Origin: a virus
Virus record (IMG/VR): IMGVR_UViG_3300025941_000076
Span: 1 to 30,685 of that record
DNA: 30,685 bases
Strand: one strand, 5' to 3'
Under the pieces are notes generated by a model that made no database searches, was not told the origin of the DNA, and was given only the letters and a program-made list of their open reading frames with translations. Below are positions 1 to 8,535 of this stretch, in pieces; the first letter of the stretch is position 1, and each line of letters opens with the position of its first letter. Both the position numbers and the translations under genes were made by a program.

Positions 1-1
1 A

Positions 2-865
2 GTGGTCTCCCGAGAACTTGGGGTGCTTATCCCTGGCTGGGAGACTTCGCTGATGAACAACCTAACGGATATCTACGATGGATTTACAGTCGATCAGAAG
101 CGACGAGGGAAAGATCTTAGGATCAAAATTAAGGCTCCACAGATTAATCTTTTGGGAGCGTGTACTCCTGCATATCTTAATGAAGTCATGCCTACGGGAG
201 CTTGGGATCAAGGGTTCATTTCCCGCACCCTGCTCATATATTCAGGTGAGCGAGTCAGTCGAGACCCTTTCCTCGATGAGGGACTTGGCCCCTCCGCAGG
301 TCGCCTGCACGCTGATCTTCTCCATGATCTTAAAACTATCGCGCTCGAGTACGGTCAAATGTCCTTCACCACTCCCGCCGCAGCTGCAATCAAGGCCTGG
401 ATCAGAGGAGGGTGCAAACCCGAGCCCGAACACTCCAAGCTCCAGTACTACAACTCCCGGAGAACCGCCCACCTCCTGAAACTGTGCATGATCTCCAGCA
501 TCGCGCGGCGAGGCAATAAGATCATCGAACTCGACGACTACGCCCAGGCCCTCAATTGGTTGATGGAAGCTGAGTCATACATGCCAGACATCTTCAAATC
601 AATGGTATCTGGCGGGGACTCCAACGCGATGGAGGAGACCTGGAACTACGTGTGGACCCTATACGGCAAGGAGAAAAAGCCCATCTCGGAGCATCGCATA
701 GTCCACTTTCTGCGCGAGCGCGTCCCCGCGCACTCCATCATGAAGGTCATCGAGATGATGGTCCGGGGAAGAATGTTCGAGCTTCAGTCGGACGAGGGTA
801 CAGTGGGCTACAAACCCGCGTCGCGGGAGGCCCGACTCACCGGGCGAGCTGATCCTCGAGAGTAG
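2..865 (+). CDS. Replicative helicase/ATPase, DUF3987-like (3' part, truncated by window edge)
   Basis: The gene runs in from beyond the left edge, so the GTG at base 2 is probably an internal codon. The visible 287 residues resemble the C-terminal half of the DUF3987/RepA-like helicase-primase proteins of phages. Residues 4-10 (RELGVLI) sit where a Walker-B-like acidic segment lies, LLGACTP (50-56) looks like a sensor motif, and GFISRTLLIY (71-80) looks like an arginine-finger segment. The last 80 residues are helical and may be a winged helix. The expected role is unwinding or priming phage DNA in the cytoplasm. Its 3' end overlaps the convergent late gene by 29 bases and I see no terminator between them. 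The family call rests on motif recognition; the exact subfamily is uncertain. Confidence 0.7.
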   Translation: MVSRELGVLIPGWETSLMNNLTDIYDGFTVDQKRRGKDLRIKIKAPQINLLGACTPAYLNEVMPTGAWDQGFISRTLLIYSGERVSRDPFLDEGLGPSAGRLHADLLHDLKTIALEYGQMSFTTPAAAAIKAWIRGGCKPEPEHSKLQYYNSRRTAHLLKLCMISSIARRGNKIIELDDYAQALNWLMEAESYMPDIFKSMVSGGDSNAMEETWNYVWTLYGKEKKPISEHRIVHFLRERVPAHSIMKVIEMMVRGRMFELQSDEGTVGYKPASREARLTGRADPRE

Positions 866-1181
866 CCCCGCCGGGATCACGCTCGTCAATGCCACTCATG
901 ACCTTGATGTAGATCTCACGAGCGTTGCGGTGCCCGCGGAGGGCTCGATCTTGACTTGCCTGATTGGTGTCAGTCATCCAGTTCTGGAATAGGAGTCCGA
1001 CGCGGGCGGTATAAGCAGCCTCTACTCCGCGCCGGTCAAGTCGATCGAGCTTCTTGTCGTACTTAGATGGTTGCATAGGTGGAACTCCTTCGCCTGGGCT
1101 CTGATCGCTGACAACGAGCATCAGGAAGAATGCGATCCCCAGGGCTATTACGAAGGCTATTAGTGGCCCAAGGTACTTCAT
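837..1181 (-). CDS. Small membrane-anchored protein downstream of the endolysin
   Basis: This 114-residue protein has one strong N-terminal transmembrane segment (about residues 4-25, rich in L, I, V and F) and then a charged, helical, soluble tail. Its ATG overlaps the endolysin stop as ATGA, so translation is coupled to the lysin. Position and topology (N-in anchor, charged outer domain) fit an inner-membrane spanin or a one-segment holin-type lysis protein. There is no lipobox Cys and no embedded second frame to prove a spanin pair. It is the last gene of the late block. Function is inferred from position only. Confidence 0.6.
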   Translation of the reverse strand: MKYLGPLIAFVIALGIAFFLMLVVSDQSPGEGVPPMQPSKYDKKLDRLDRRGVEAAYTARVGLLFQNWMTDTNQASQDRALRGHRNAREIYIKVMSGIDERDPGGATLEDQLAR

Positions 1182-1954
1182 GTGATAGCCGTACCGTTGA
1201 TGTAAACTGTAACCTTTCCGTCCTCGATTACGATCTTAATCTCAGTGGGCCCTTGGCCCACGGGGGGAGGTTCCTCCGGTCCCGGAGGCTCGATATGAGG
1301 GGGATTTCCTACGTAGACCGGAGGCAGTGAGTCATCAGTGGCCTCGCGCTGAATGTAAATGGTGTTATCGAGTTCGAGGAGACACTTGAGAACTGGCATA
1401 CAGCCCACACGTGAGTCACGAGCCCCGCTACTCCACTGGCCGTCGGCCACGTAGAACCCGCTCGTGTAGATATTAGTCCCCGCATAGACGTAGGCCGAGG
1501 GGCTCCCGTGGAGCCTGTAACCCCATCCATTGTAGGACTCCCACCAAAATGCGGCCTTCTCCAGCCGCCAATCCTCCACGTCGTCGAGCCCGTGATCCTC
1601 GAGCGCGATTATCGCCGCCCTGTCCCAGGCGTCTTGCCCGTAGTAGGGCCCTTGCCCTTTCGGGACGTGGGTCGAGACTTTGTTGAGCGGGTCCCCTTGC
1701 GCGAGCTGGGTAGAGAAGTCACAATCCGCTTCACGAAAATGAGTAGGTCCGATCCACCACCAGGGGACCCCCGTCTTCGCTTCGACATTCTGATATCGTG
1801 CCTTGTTCGCGAGGATTTTCTTGGCCATGGTCATAGCCATGGTCAACTTGTTGCGCTCCATGATATCCCACCAGCCCGCGGCCTCAGGCCAGAAGGTCCC
1901 GTACTTGGGGATTGTCGTGGAGGTAGTGATTGCCCGGGGCGTGATCTCACTCAT
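1178..1954 (-). CDS. Endolysin, lysozyme-superfamily glycosidase with C-terminal extension
   Basis: The 258-residue protein matches the phage lysozyme-family type with the signature WWWIGPTHFREADCDF (about 65-80), in which Glu75 is the likely catalytic acid. The family features QGDPL (86-90), the THVPKGQGP segment (95-103) and ESYNGWGY (139-146) follow in order. It should cleave the glycan strand of host peptidoglycan to release progeny. There is no signal peptide, so export probably needs a holin. After about residue 200 comes a Pro-rich linker and a short beta-like tail (TEIKIVIEDGKVTVYINGT), an unusual extension that could help bind the wall. The ATG overlaps the preceding gene's stop as ATGA, and the protein's own stop overlaps the next ATG. 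Confidence 0.85.
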   Translation of the reverse strand: MSEITPRAITTSTTIPKYGTFWPEAAGWWDIMERNKLTMAMTMAKKILANKARYQNVEAKTGVPWWWIGPTHFREADCDFSTQLAQGDPLNKVSTHVPKGQGPYYGQDAWDRAAIIALEDHGLDDVEDWRLEKAAFWWESYNGWGYRLHGSPSAYVYAGTNIYTSGFYVADGQWSSGARDSRVGCMPVLKCLLELDNTIYIQREATDDSLPPVYVGNPPHIEPPGPEEPPPVGQGPTEIKIVIEDGKVTVYINGTAIT

Positions 1955-2283
1955 TCGACTACCGAGACTGTTCCAAGGATCAGGGAGGTAGTGTCTGTGT
2001 CGGTTTCAAACACCATAATCAGTTTATAAAGCTTGGGTCGTAACGCAAACATAGCTGGTGCCTCGACGCGCCACTGTACGATCCCGGGCGCGGGCAGGGT
2101 GATACTGCCCTGACGCATAGTGATAATCAACTCATCGAACCGACTGAGCTGGTCCTGGAGCCTCAGAATGACATCGACTACCCCAGAGAAATCGTATAGA
2201 GTGTCGTTATCGATACTCCACACTTCTACCGTCTCTACCCAAGTACTGTAGATCGAGGCAGGCGGGATTGATCCATCGAGCAT
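1951..2283 (-). CDS. Hypothetical virion-associated protein
   Basis: I do not recognise this 110-residue protein. It is predicted to be mostly beta, with alternating hydrophobic stretches, a segment QDQLSRFDELIITMRQGSITLP near the middle and a closing strand pattern (KLYKLIMVFETDTDTTSLILGTVSV). It has no signal or transmembrane segment. The ATG follows an AGAGG site by five bases. It lies between the collar-domain fiber and the endolysin and is coupled to the latter by an ATGA overlap, so a tail or fiber accessory role is likely but unproven. Confidence 0.65.
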   Translation of the reverse strand: MLDGSIPPASIYSTWVETVEVWSIDNDTLYDFSGVVDVILRLQDQLSRFDELIITMRQGSITLPAPGIVQWRVEAPAMFALRPKLYKLIMVFETDTDTTSLILGTVSVVE

Positions 2284-2292
2284 CTTCGACCT

Positions 2293-3606
2293 CTACAGTT
2301 TGATAAACCAAGTCACGAGTCGGCTCAGTCCCATATTATTGAATGGCTGAGCCACTCCACTGGTGCCGCCTCGAGTATCCGTAGTAAAGTCGTGGTCGTG
2401 AGCGCCAGAGGCAGTAGCATTAGACACAAAGTCAGTGAAGCCAGCTATATTAACCATGTTATGGAAGTGGGCTATGTCTTGCGTGGCAGTCGTGCCGCCG
2501 ACATCGATAAAGTGGGCGTGGTCTAGGTTATAGCCACTGTTGATTGCTGTATCAGTGGTTCTATTTTGGCTGCTATTATCGCCGTTAAGTCTGTTTCCGC
2601 CTGTCGCACTTTGGTTATTTCCGCGAAAGAAATCATCCACATAGTTATGCGCGTGGTTCAGATCGTAACCCGCCTGAGAGTTAGCATAGGTCGAGAACCG
2701 CCCATTAACCCCTTGAACGAAGCCGCTTGAACCTCCTGCGGTGCCCCAGGCATGACTGTGGGCTGCAAAATTTCGATTGTCCGTTCGTAGCTCGACGCCG
2801 GTATCTCCACTGGACTTGGTAGTGTGCTGGTGCCCCAGGTGTCTGGCGGTCGTCCCCTGATGGAGATGCGGGGGCATCTGAGTAATACTAAGGACATTAG
2901 AGTTGGTTCCTATACTCGCGGCCGGGAAAGTTGTAGTACCAATATTAAATAACAGTCCAGCAAAAGCATTAGCCGGGGTAGGATTACCCATGTCGTCGAG
3001 CCCTACAAACGTCGACCCGCGACAGTCTGGCAAGACGATATTCTTGTTAGCGTTAAAGTCAGCTATAGCTCCAGAGACAGTTCGACCTCCAGAGACAATA
3101 GCTATAGCCTCATGAACATTGTTATACAAATACTGAAACAGGTTAAAAACATCGCTGTTAGTGTTATTCAAACCAGTAGCTCGCTCAGATGCGCCTGAGG
3201 CTGCGTTGCCGATAGTCCTTCCATTCAACCTGACATAGCCAGGTTTACTGGCGTTAATAAACTCGCCATGGATCATTCCAGTCGAGACGCGCTCCTCTGG
3301 CGGGATAACCACAGTCAGATCGACAGGATTAGGATTAGGTACTCCAAGAGTGAAGGTTATCTGAACGTCGTCTTTTGACTTCACCTGAAAGTCATAGCTT
3401 ACCGTATAGGGCACGAACACGTCAGGCCATCGACCATTCGCGTCCGCGACTACAGGGATTGGATGAGCACTAGACTCGCCTGCGTCGCGATATACTGTCA
3501 GCGGTGACGTTGTCCCGCCCTGGAAGAAGAACGCCTTAGCTCCGTCCGCGCGGAGGTCATCAGCATAGCGCTCGACCATCCCACTTCTATTCCACAGGCT
3601 GCCCAC
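2293..3606 (-). CDS. Tail fiber protein with phage tail-collar-like domain
   Basis: This protein of about 437 residues starts with a beta-rich virion-attachment region containing a fiber-type motif (FFFQGGTTSPLTVYRDAGE; dressed as a 'price tag' of value, space and time parameters in many phage fibers). The middle matches the tail-collar fold: GMIHGEFINASKPGYVRLNGRTIG, then a VLPDCRGSTFVGLDDMG segment typical of that domain. The C-terminal half is Gly/Asn/His-rich with repeated LDHAHxxxD-type motifs, which may bind metal ions in a trimeric tip. I choose the GTG at 3606 because GGAGG lies five bases upstream; a TTG at 3618 and an ATG at 3579 are alternatives. It overlaps the upstream gene by about 20 bases. 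The likely role is host recognition. Confidence 0.8.
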   Translation of the reverse strand: MGSLWNRSGMVERYADDLRADGAKAFFFQGGTTSPLTVYRDAGESSAHPIPVVADANGRWPDVFVPYTVSYDFQVKSKDDVQITFTLGVPNPNPVDLTVVIPPEERVSTGMIHGEFINASKPGYVRLNGRTIGNAASGASERATGLNNTNSDVFNLFQYLYNNVHEAIAIVSGGRTVSGAIADFNANKNIVLPDCRGSTFVGLDDMGNPTPANAFAGLLFNIGTTTFPAASIGTNSNVLSITQMPPHLHQGTTARHLGHQHTTKSSGDTGVELRTDNRNFAAHSHAWGTAGGSSGFVQGVNGRFSTYANSQAGYDLNHAHNYVDDFFRGNNQSATGGNRLNGDNSSQNRTTDTAINSGYNLDHAHFIDVGGTTATQDIAHFHNMVNIAGFTDFVSNATASGAHDHDFTTDTRGGTSGVAQPFNNMGLSRLVTWFIKL

Positions 3607-4996
3607 GAGCGCCTCCAATGACAGTGGCGGGATCTACATCAGTCCCAAGATTGTTGTTCAGGTTCCTCGTCGCGAGGTTAAACCCAACTATTGCGGCGTT
3701 TCCGCCAGAGCGTACTACCCGTTCATAGGCCCGGGACCACGCGGCCACTGTTGCCGCGAGCGCGGGCGAGGTCAGAGCATGGGCCACGACCTTCACAGGG
3801 ATCATCGTGCCGAGCACCGCAAGCGGAGCAGCTACAGCTCCGGCCCCTGTAACAGCCCCAGCAACAGATGCTACCCCAGCAGCTTTGGCCATGGTCCCCG
3901 TCGAGGGCCCTCGCCACGTCGGCGCACGCTCGGTGACCTCTGCTATGCTGTCAAGGTGGTGCCTCAGCGAGCCTGAGCCGCCCTGACCAAAGAGGATATT
4001 CTTTGAGGCCTCTGGCAGTTCGCTGTAGCGACGGACAAAGTCGCCTGCACCGAACTCTCCGACCTCGTTCTTGCCCAAGTGCTGAACCAGCTGGGCCTGG
4101 ACCTCGCCCTGCTTCTTGGCGGGGGTTAGCTGGCGCATCCGCGCGAGCGCGGCAAGGTCCTCTGGCGTGCCAGTTCGGGCCATATTGGCCATTTGGGCTA
4201 CGGCGTCCTCAGCTGGCTTGTCCGTCACAGTGGTCAGCCGGGGCGGCACTGGACCAGTAGAGCCCGCGATCCGCCCCTGGAGCATCTCGCCGGTAGCCCC
4301 AACTTCCGCGCCAGGCTCGATCCCGCCTTTAGAGATGGCCTTGCTCAGCGCCGCCCCGCCTCGCATAGCGGCAATGCCCGGGGCCACTGGCCCACCCAAG
4401 GCCGCAGGAAGGGCATTCTGGGGCTCCTGGAGCTTCCCACCGGCATCACCAAGGAACCGATTAAATCCTGCCTTTATGCCTGCCCCGACCTCTGGCAGGA
4501 ACCGGCTGATAGCATCTGTTACTGGCCCCTCCTGGCGTCCTCTGGTGCCGCGCGAGGTGGCAATGGCCGCGACTTCTCGGGCCTGCTCGGCTGGGTCCTG
4601 AGACAGTGTCGTTCCCTCGAGAGGCGAAGGCTTGGTTGGGACTGGCTTTGCTGTTTCCACTGGTTCATCAAAGACGAAACCCTTTGGTACGGCACTTGGC
4701 GGCGCCTCGTCAAACTTAAATCCTTTCGGAACTGCATATGGTTGTTCCGTGTCACTTTTTGGAGTACCGCCCCCTGCCATCGACAAGACCTTGGTCGGAT
4801 CGCCGTAGCGCTCCCGTGTCCCGGGCGGGGCTATCCTTGGGGGCGGCATTCGCTGCTGCTCCTCGATGTAGTCACCAACTGGATCAGAACTGAATGGAGC
4901 CCAGCGCTGACGGAAGGTGTCCACAGAGGGATCAACAGGATTTAACCTGCCCCACCGAGGCTCGTTTGGCTGCAGATAGTCAAACTCTCTGGCCAT
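3587..4996 (-). CDS. Putative internal virion (ejection) protein, Ala/Pro/Gly-rich
   Basis: The 469-residue protein has a low-complexity N-terminal half with two copies of AVPKGFxFDE (about residues 87-112), a short motif type often seen in podovirus internal or injection proteins. A charged helical middle follows. The region around residues 370-400 is a hydrophobic Ala/Gly/Val run (AKAAGVASVAGAVTGAGAVAAPLAVLGTMIPV) that could insert in a membrane. It starts TAATG-coupled to the preceding ejection-type gene. Position after the gp10-like hub and before the fiber and lysis genes matches where P22-like phages keep DNA-ejection proteins. The role in forming a DNA conduit through the host envelope is inferred. 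Confidence 0.65.
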   Translation of the reverse strand: MAREFDYLQPNEPRWGRLNPVDPSVDTFRQRWAPFSSDPVGDYIEEQQRMPPPRIAPPGTRERYGDPTKVLSMAGGGTPKSDTEQPYAVPKGFKFDEAPPSAVPKGFVFDEPVETAKPVPTKPSPLEGTTLSQDPAEQAREVAAIATSRGTRGRQEGPVTDAISRFLPEVGAGIKAGFNRFLGDAGGKLQEPQNALPAALGGPVAPGIAAMRGGAALSKAISKGGIEPGAEVGATGEMLQGRIAGSTGPVPPRLTTVTDKPAEDAVAQMANMARTGTPEDLAALARMRQLTPAKKQGEVQAQLVQHLGKNEVGEFGAGDFVRRYSELPEASKNILFGQGGSGSLRHHLDSIAEVTERAPTWRGPSTGTMAKAAGVASVAGAVTGAGAVAAPLAVLGTMIPVKVVAHALTSPALAATVAAWSRAYERVVRSGGNAAIVGFNLATRNLNNNLGTDVDPATVIGGARGQPVE

Positions 4997-6657
4997 TAGG
5001 TATACGGCTCCGCTCTACCGTTCTTGATAATGTACCTATTACCTTGTTCATCAGTACCAGTCTTACCCTCATGCTCGGGTCCGAATTTAGTTATGGGTTG
5101 AGCTGTTGGCTGCGCCGTGGGCGTGCCCCCACCTTGAGCCGAAGCTACAACCTTCTGCCCCTCCGTTGTAAGACTACCATCCTTGTTTACGAAGAGTGGA
5201 TGCTCATCAGCATACTTGTCGATAACCTCATTCACTCCCCAGGAAGTAGCCCGCAGCGGATTATTCTTCATAAAGCTTCTGGCTTCTTTAGAGACTCCTC
5301 GATCGTACTCAGCCATCTGGCGGAGGTTACCTATGATAGCCTTGATGCCACCTGGAGTTTGCAGGATCTGCGGGAATATCTTCTCGACGAACGCCCTATC
5401 AGCGTCGGAGAAGGACTTACTGAAGCTCCCGACATGGGCCATAAGAGCCTGATTGGAAAGAGAGGTAAACTCTTGATTGATCGCAGCCGAGCGTTCCGCG
5501 GATGTAGCAAGTTGCCCTAGCCTGTTCTTGAATGCAGTCGGATCAACTCCAACTATTTTCATCAAAGATAGTACTTGATTGACCCCTTCAGCATATTTAT
5601 TAGCTGATGTACCTGCTATGAAGTCCTTGTCCTGAGTAAGAGTACTCATTCGATCGAGCGTGGCAATGAGCTGCTGTGACTGGCCAGCTTTCTTTTCGGT
5701 GTCGAGGTAGATCTTTTCTGCGGACTTGATCTTGTCCGGGGCCTGTTGCAGCTCTAGCTTGTAATCACCAAAGCTGACATCGGGCTGACCCGCTTGTCGT
5801 CGAGCGATCCGTTCTTCCTGCCAGGCCTGTTGATCAGGGGTCAGTTTGAGCTTGCCCATAGCATCCCGGAAGCGCTCCATAAGAGCCCGTCCCGGGCCGC
5901 TAGTCATTAACTGTCGTGGCATCCCAGACAGGGCCTGTCCCACCGCAGCGGCCTCAGCCTGGGCATCGGCCTGATATGCAGGCACCTTTAGCGGGCCGCT
6001 CTCTGGTGCCGTGGCAGGAGCCGCTTGAGGTGGTGGTGCTCCGACGGCCGGGGCGGCTGCAGCATTGAGTGTTTCCGCACTCATTACCGGGGTCTGTCCA
6101 GGCAGTGTATTAGGCGTGGGTGGAGGCCCCGCCAGCTGCTGTGGCTGAGGCTGTGCCGTACCCTGCTGTGCGGCAGCTATGATGGCATCACTTGGGCTGG
6201 GCTCGGCCGCAGCCTGTTGTGGCCCCGCCTGAGGGGGAAGGGCACTTCGTGGTCCTACTCCTGGAATAGCCCCGGGCGCGCCCTGAAATGGATCTGGCGC
6301 AGGCGGGGCCTGAGCTGGCCCTGGAGTCAGTGGTATGTTGGGTGCTTGCTCCGCTGGAGCGGCTTGCCCGCCAGGCATCCCAGGCCAGCGAAAGTTCTTG
6401 AGGTAATCGGCCTGTATCCTATCCGACTCGCCCTTCTGCGTCAGTTGTCGACGCGCGAGCGCGGCTGCCTGGAGCTTCAACCCGGCCTCCATATGACCCG
6501 CGGCGAGCAACTGCGATGCCTTCCGCTCCAGCGAGTCTGGATCAGTGCTCTTGAGATCCGCAAGCGTTTCCCTCAGTACAGCCCTATCTTGGGCCGCTCC
6601 TGCTATCGCAGGAAGCTGTCCAAGCAGACTGAAGTCCACGTTAAAGTTGTCGGCCAT
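4996..6657 (-). CDS. Putative internal virion (DNA ejection) protein, Gln/Pro/Ala-rich
   Basis: This 553-residue protein has a helical N-terminus (LADLKSTDPDSLERKASQLLAAG), then a long disordered Pro/Gln/Ala tract from about residue 95 to 230, and then a helical C-terminal half. The ATG at 6657 is preferred over the TTG two codons upstream because AGGGA lies six bases before it. The AGGGA overlaps the stop of the upstream gene. The composition and position among three consecutive low-complexity proteins behind the tail hub resemble podovirus ejection proteins. I see no catalytic motif. The function is inferred from context. Confidence 0.65.
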   Translation of the reverse strand: MADNFNVDFSLLGQLPAIAGAAQDRAVLRETLADLKSTDPDSLERKASQLLAAGHMEAGLKLQAAALARRQLTQKGESDRIQADYLKNFRWPGMPGGQAAPAEQAPNIPLTPGPAQAPPAPDPFQGAPGAIPGVGPRSALPPQAGPQQAAAEPSPSDAIIAAAQQGTAQPQPQQLAGPPPTPNTLPGQTPVMSAETLNAAAAPAVGAPPPQAAPATAPESGPLKVPAYQADAQAEAAAVGQALSGMPRQLMTSGPGRALMERFRDAMGKLKLTPDQQAWQEERIARRQAGQPDVSFGDYKLELQQAPDKIKSAEKIYLDTEKKAGQSQQLIATLDRMSTLTQDKDFIAGTSANKYAEGVNQVLSLMKIVGVDPTAFKNRLGQLATSAERSAAINQEFTSLSNQALMAHVGSFSKSFSDADRAFVEKIFPQILQTPGGIKAIIGNLRQMAEYDRGVSKEARSFMKNNPLRATSWGVNEVIDKYADEHPLFVNKDGSLTTEGQKVVASAQGGGTPTAQPTAQPITKFGPEHEGKTGTDEQGNRYIIKNGRAEPYT

Positions 6658-6666
6658 AGTCAATCC

Positions 6667-7761
6667 CTACGCTGCGAGTCCAAGGCCCTTTAGGAAGCTA
6701 CTGCCAGCCGGTGTCCCTGCCCCCGCCCCGGCCAAATTGAGGCCCAGGTTCCACAGGTTCTTCGAGCCCGCCATCTCCGCGTTCGCGGCAGTCTGGAAGG
6801 TCGGCGAGTACTGGCCAGCGATGTTCTGGAAGCCCTGAGAGGACTGTCCAGACAGCGTGGACAGCAGGTTGGCAATGCTGTTGCCTGTCCCAGTATACAC
6901 CCCACTCTGATCCTCGCCGCCGCGCTGAGCCAGATTGGCCAGGCTGGTCCCGGTTCCGAGCAGGGTATTGGCCACGTTAGTACCTGTGCCCGACAACAGA
7001 TCGGACAGCTTGCCGCCGGTACCAGTGTAAATGTTGGCCGCGCCAGTGCCTCCCGTAAGGGCGGCGTTAGCTGTGCCCGAGGCCGCAGTCGAGGCCGCGT
7101 TCGCGCCAAGTGGGGCGTAGGCACCCTGTTGGGCCTGACCAAGACCAGAGACGCCCGCTCGCCACGCACCGTAGTCCTGATTGGCAAGGCCCTGTCCGTA
7201 GGTCTGCGCTTCGCGGAGCTGGTTTCCGCCTGCGGCCATGCCAGAGGCATTCGCATTGCGAAGAACGGACTCGAGCCCTTGGTTCAGCTGAAACTGATAG
7301 CCGGGACTAGACTGGAACGCGGCCTGAACCTGTCCCGCCATAGGCCCAAGGCCAAAGGCCCCCTGCGCAATGTCACCGCCCTGGAGAGCCCGTGCATCAT
7401 AGCCTTGCCCTTGTCCAGCGAGTCCGCTGAAGGCATCTGTTGCCCCCTGAACACCGCTTCGGAGTGACTCAAGACCACCAGTCTGTCCAGCCAAAAGGGC
7501 ATTGGTTCCGCCAGTCTGCCCTCCGTAGAGGGCCGCGATTGCCTGGGGCGAGTAGTTCTGGATATCTCCGCGCGCCGTGGCTTGACCACCCTGAAGGGCG
7601 TTGATGGCACTGCCCTGTCCGCTTTGGAGGGCATCTATGCCGCGGGTCTGCGCGGCGCCGATGCCGGACTGGATCTGGTTGGAGATCCCCGTAAGATACT
7701 GCTGCTGTTGCTCTGCAGCTTTCTTAACGGGATCGCCAGTAAAGATATCGAACAGGCCCAT
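6667..7761 (-). CDS. Putative DNA injection protein, Gly/Ala/Gln repeat-rich
   Basis: The 364-residue protein opens with MGLFDIFTGDPVKKAAEQQQQ, a pattern common at the start of small podovirus injection proteins. A region of imperfect short repeats follows (GxxALQGGQ, GGTNALLAGQ), then repeated YTGTGxxxxxLLSGTG units at about residues 238-305. The C-terminus is Ala/Gly/Leu-rich and could contact membrane. It has a strong AGGAGG site five bases before the ATG, so it is probably well expressed. It is the first of three adjacent ejection-type genes. No enzymatic motif is visible. Confidence 0.7.
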   Translation of the reverse strand: MGLFDIFTGDPVKKAAEQQQQYLTGISNQIQSGIGAAQTRGIDALQSGQGSAINALQGGQATARGDIQNYSPQAIAALYGGQTGGTNALLAGQTGGLESLRSGVQGATDAFSGLAGQGQGYDARALQGGDIAQGAFGLGPMAGQVQAAFQSSPGYQFQLNQGLESVLRNANASGMAAGGNQLREAQTYGQGLANQDYGAWRAGVSGLGQAQQGAYAPLGANAASTAASGTANAALTGGTGAANIYTGTGGKLSDLLSGTGTNVANTLLGTGTSLANLAQRGGEDQSGVYTGTGNSIANLLSTLSGQSSQGFQNIAGQYSPTFQTAANAEMAGSKNLWNLGLNLAGAGAGTPAGSSFLKGLGLAA

Positions 7762-7770
7762 TATAGCCTC

Positions 7771-8535
7771 CTATGCCTTTTTCAGGCCGTACATCGCTAT
7801 GCGCCCACCGACTATCGTGCCAGAGGCAAAGAAGAACCTCACAGCATTGCATGGAGTAGCATCGCTGACTTCATGGCCAGAGCCAATCACTTGATAGGTG
7901 CCACTACCAGCATCGTAGTAATCAGACGAACGCCAACTAGCCATATTTAGATTTTGGCCACTGTTTGGATAGACTGTTGTCTCAGAACTATTACCCCATG
8001 TAGAGTTTGTAACTCCACCGATCCTGAAGTATGTAGTATTGCCTTCTGAGGCCGAGCTGTATGCTAGTGGAGTTGCACCACCGCCAATATAAGAATAGAG
8101 CCAGGTCCATATATTGGAGGTATTCTTCCACGTCGCGCCGCCATCCAGACTCATCTGCATATACAGTGGTTGATTGTTAACAGAAGGCCTCAGTCCTGTG
8201 GCATGGAACTGATAGGCTGCGTAGGTGCTGTTCATCCCTGTAAATACAAGTGTTGGAGAGTTATTTGCCGTTTGAACCGAGAGGAATATCAGTCCCGGAG
8301 AAACGCCCGGGGGCGGATTTTGTAGCGCGGTAATAGCCGCTTGTTGTGCCGTGTTATTCGCTTGTTGTGCCGTGTTAATTGCCTGCTGTGTTGCAAGAGC
8401 TGTTTGCAGCGTCACGACATTCGCTTGAAGCTGCGTCGTGGTCGTGAATAGATCTTGAAGCCATGAATACCATTCAGGGTCCCAGTGACTCTGTTCGTCA
8501 GTAACTCTTGAAAACGGATCGAGTGGGGCCTTCAT
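7771..8535 (-). CDS. Putative short tail fiber/needle-like structural protein with coiled coil
   Basis: This 254-residue protein has a short N-terminal region (WDPEWYSWLQDLFTTTTQLQ) that could dock to the virion. A Gln/Ala/Thr heptad-like coiled coil follows (about residues 33-72, with repeated TAQQANNTAQQAA). After a Pro-rich hinge (NPPPGVSPG) comes a beta-rich C-terminal domain. That plan of anchor, trimeric stalk and globular tip is typical of short fibers or needles. The ATG overlaps the stop of the gp10-like hub gene as ATGA. A role as a fiber or plug bound to the hub is inference. Confidence 0.65.
   Translation of the reverse strand: MKAPLDPFSRVTDEQSHWDPEWYSWLQDLFTTTTQLQANVVTLQTALATQQAINTAQQANNTAQQAAITALQNPPPGVSPGLIFLSVQTANNSPTLVFTGMNSTYAAYQFHATGLRPSVNNQPLYMQMSLDGGATWKNTSNIWTWLYSYIGGGATPLAYSSASEGNTTYFRIGGVTNSTWGNSSETTVYPNSGQNLNMASWRSSDYYDAGSGTYQVIGSGHEVSDATPCNAVRFFFASGTIVGGRIAMYGLKKA

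Noticed and set aside
4193-4945. Plus-strand 250-codon open frame
   Set aside because: It lies wholly opposite the ejection-type gene, has no ribosome site, and its Trp/Arg/Cys-rich product looks like an antisense shadow of a Pro/Ala-rich gene.
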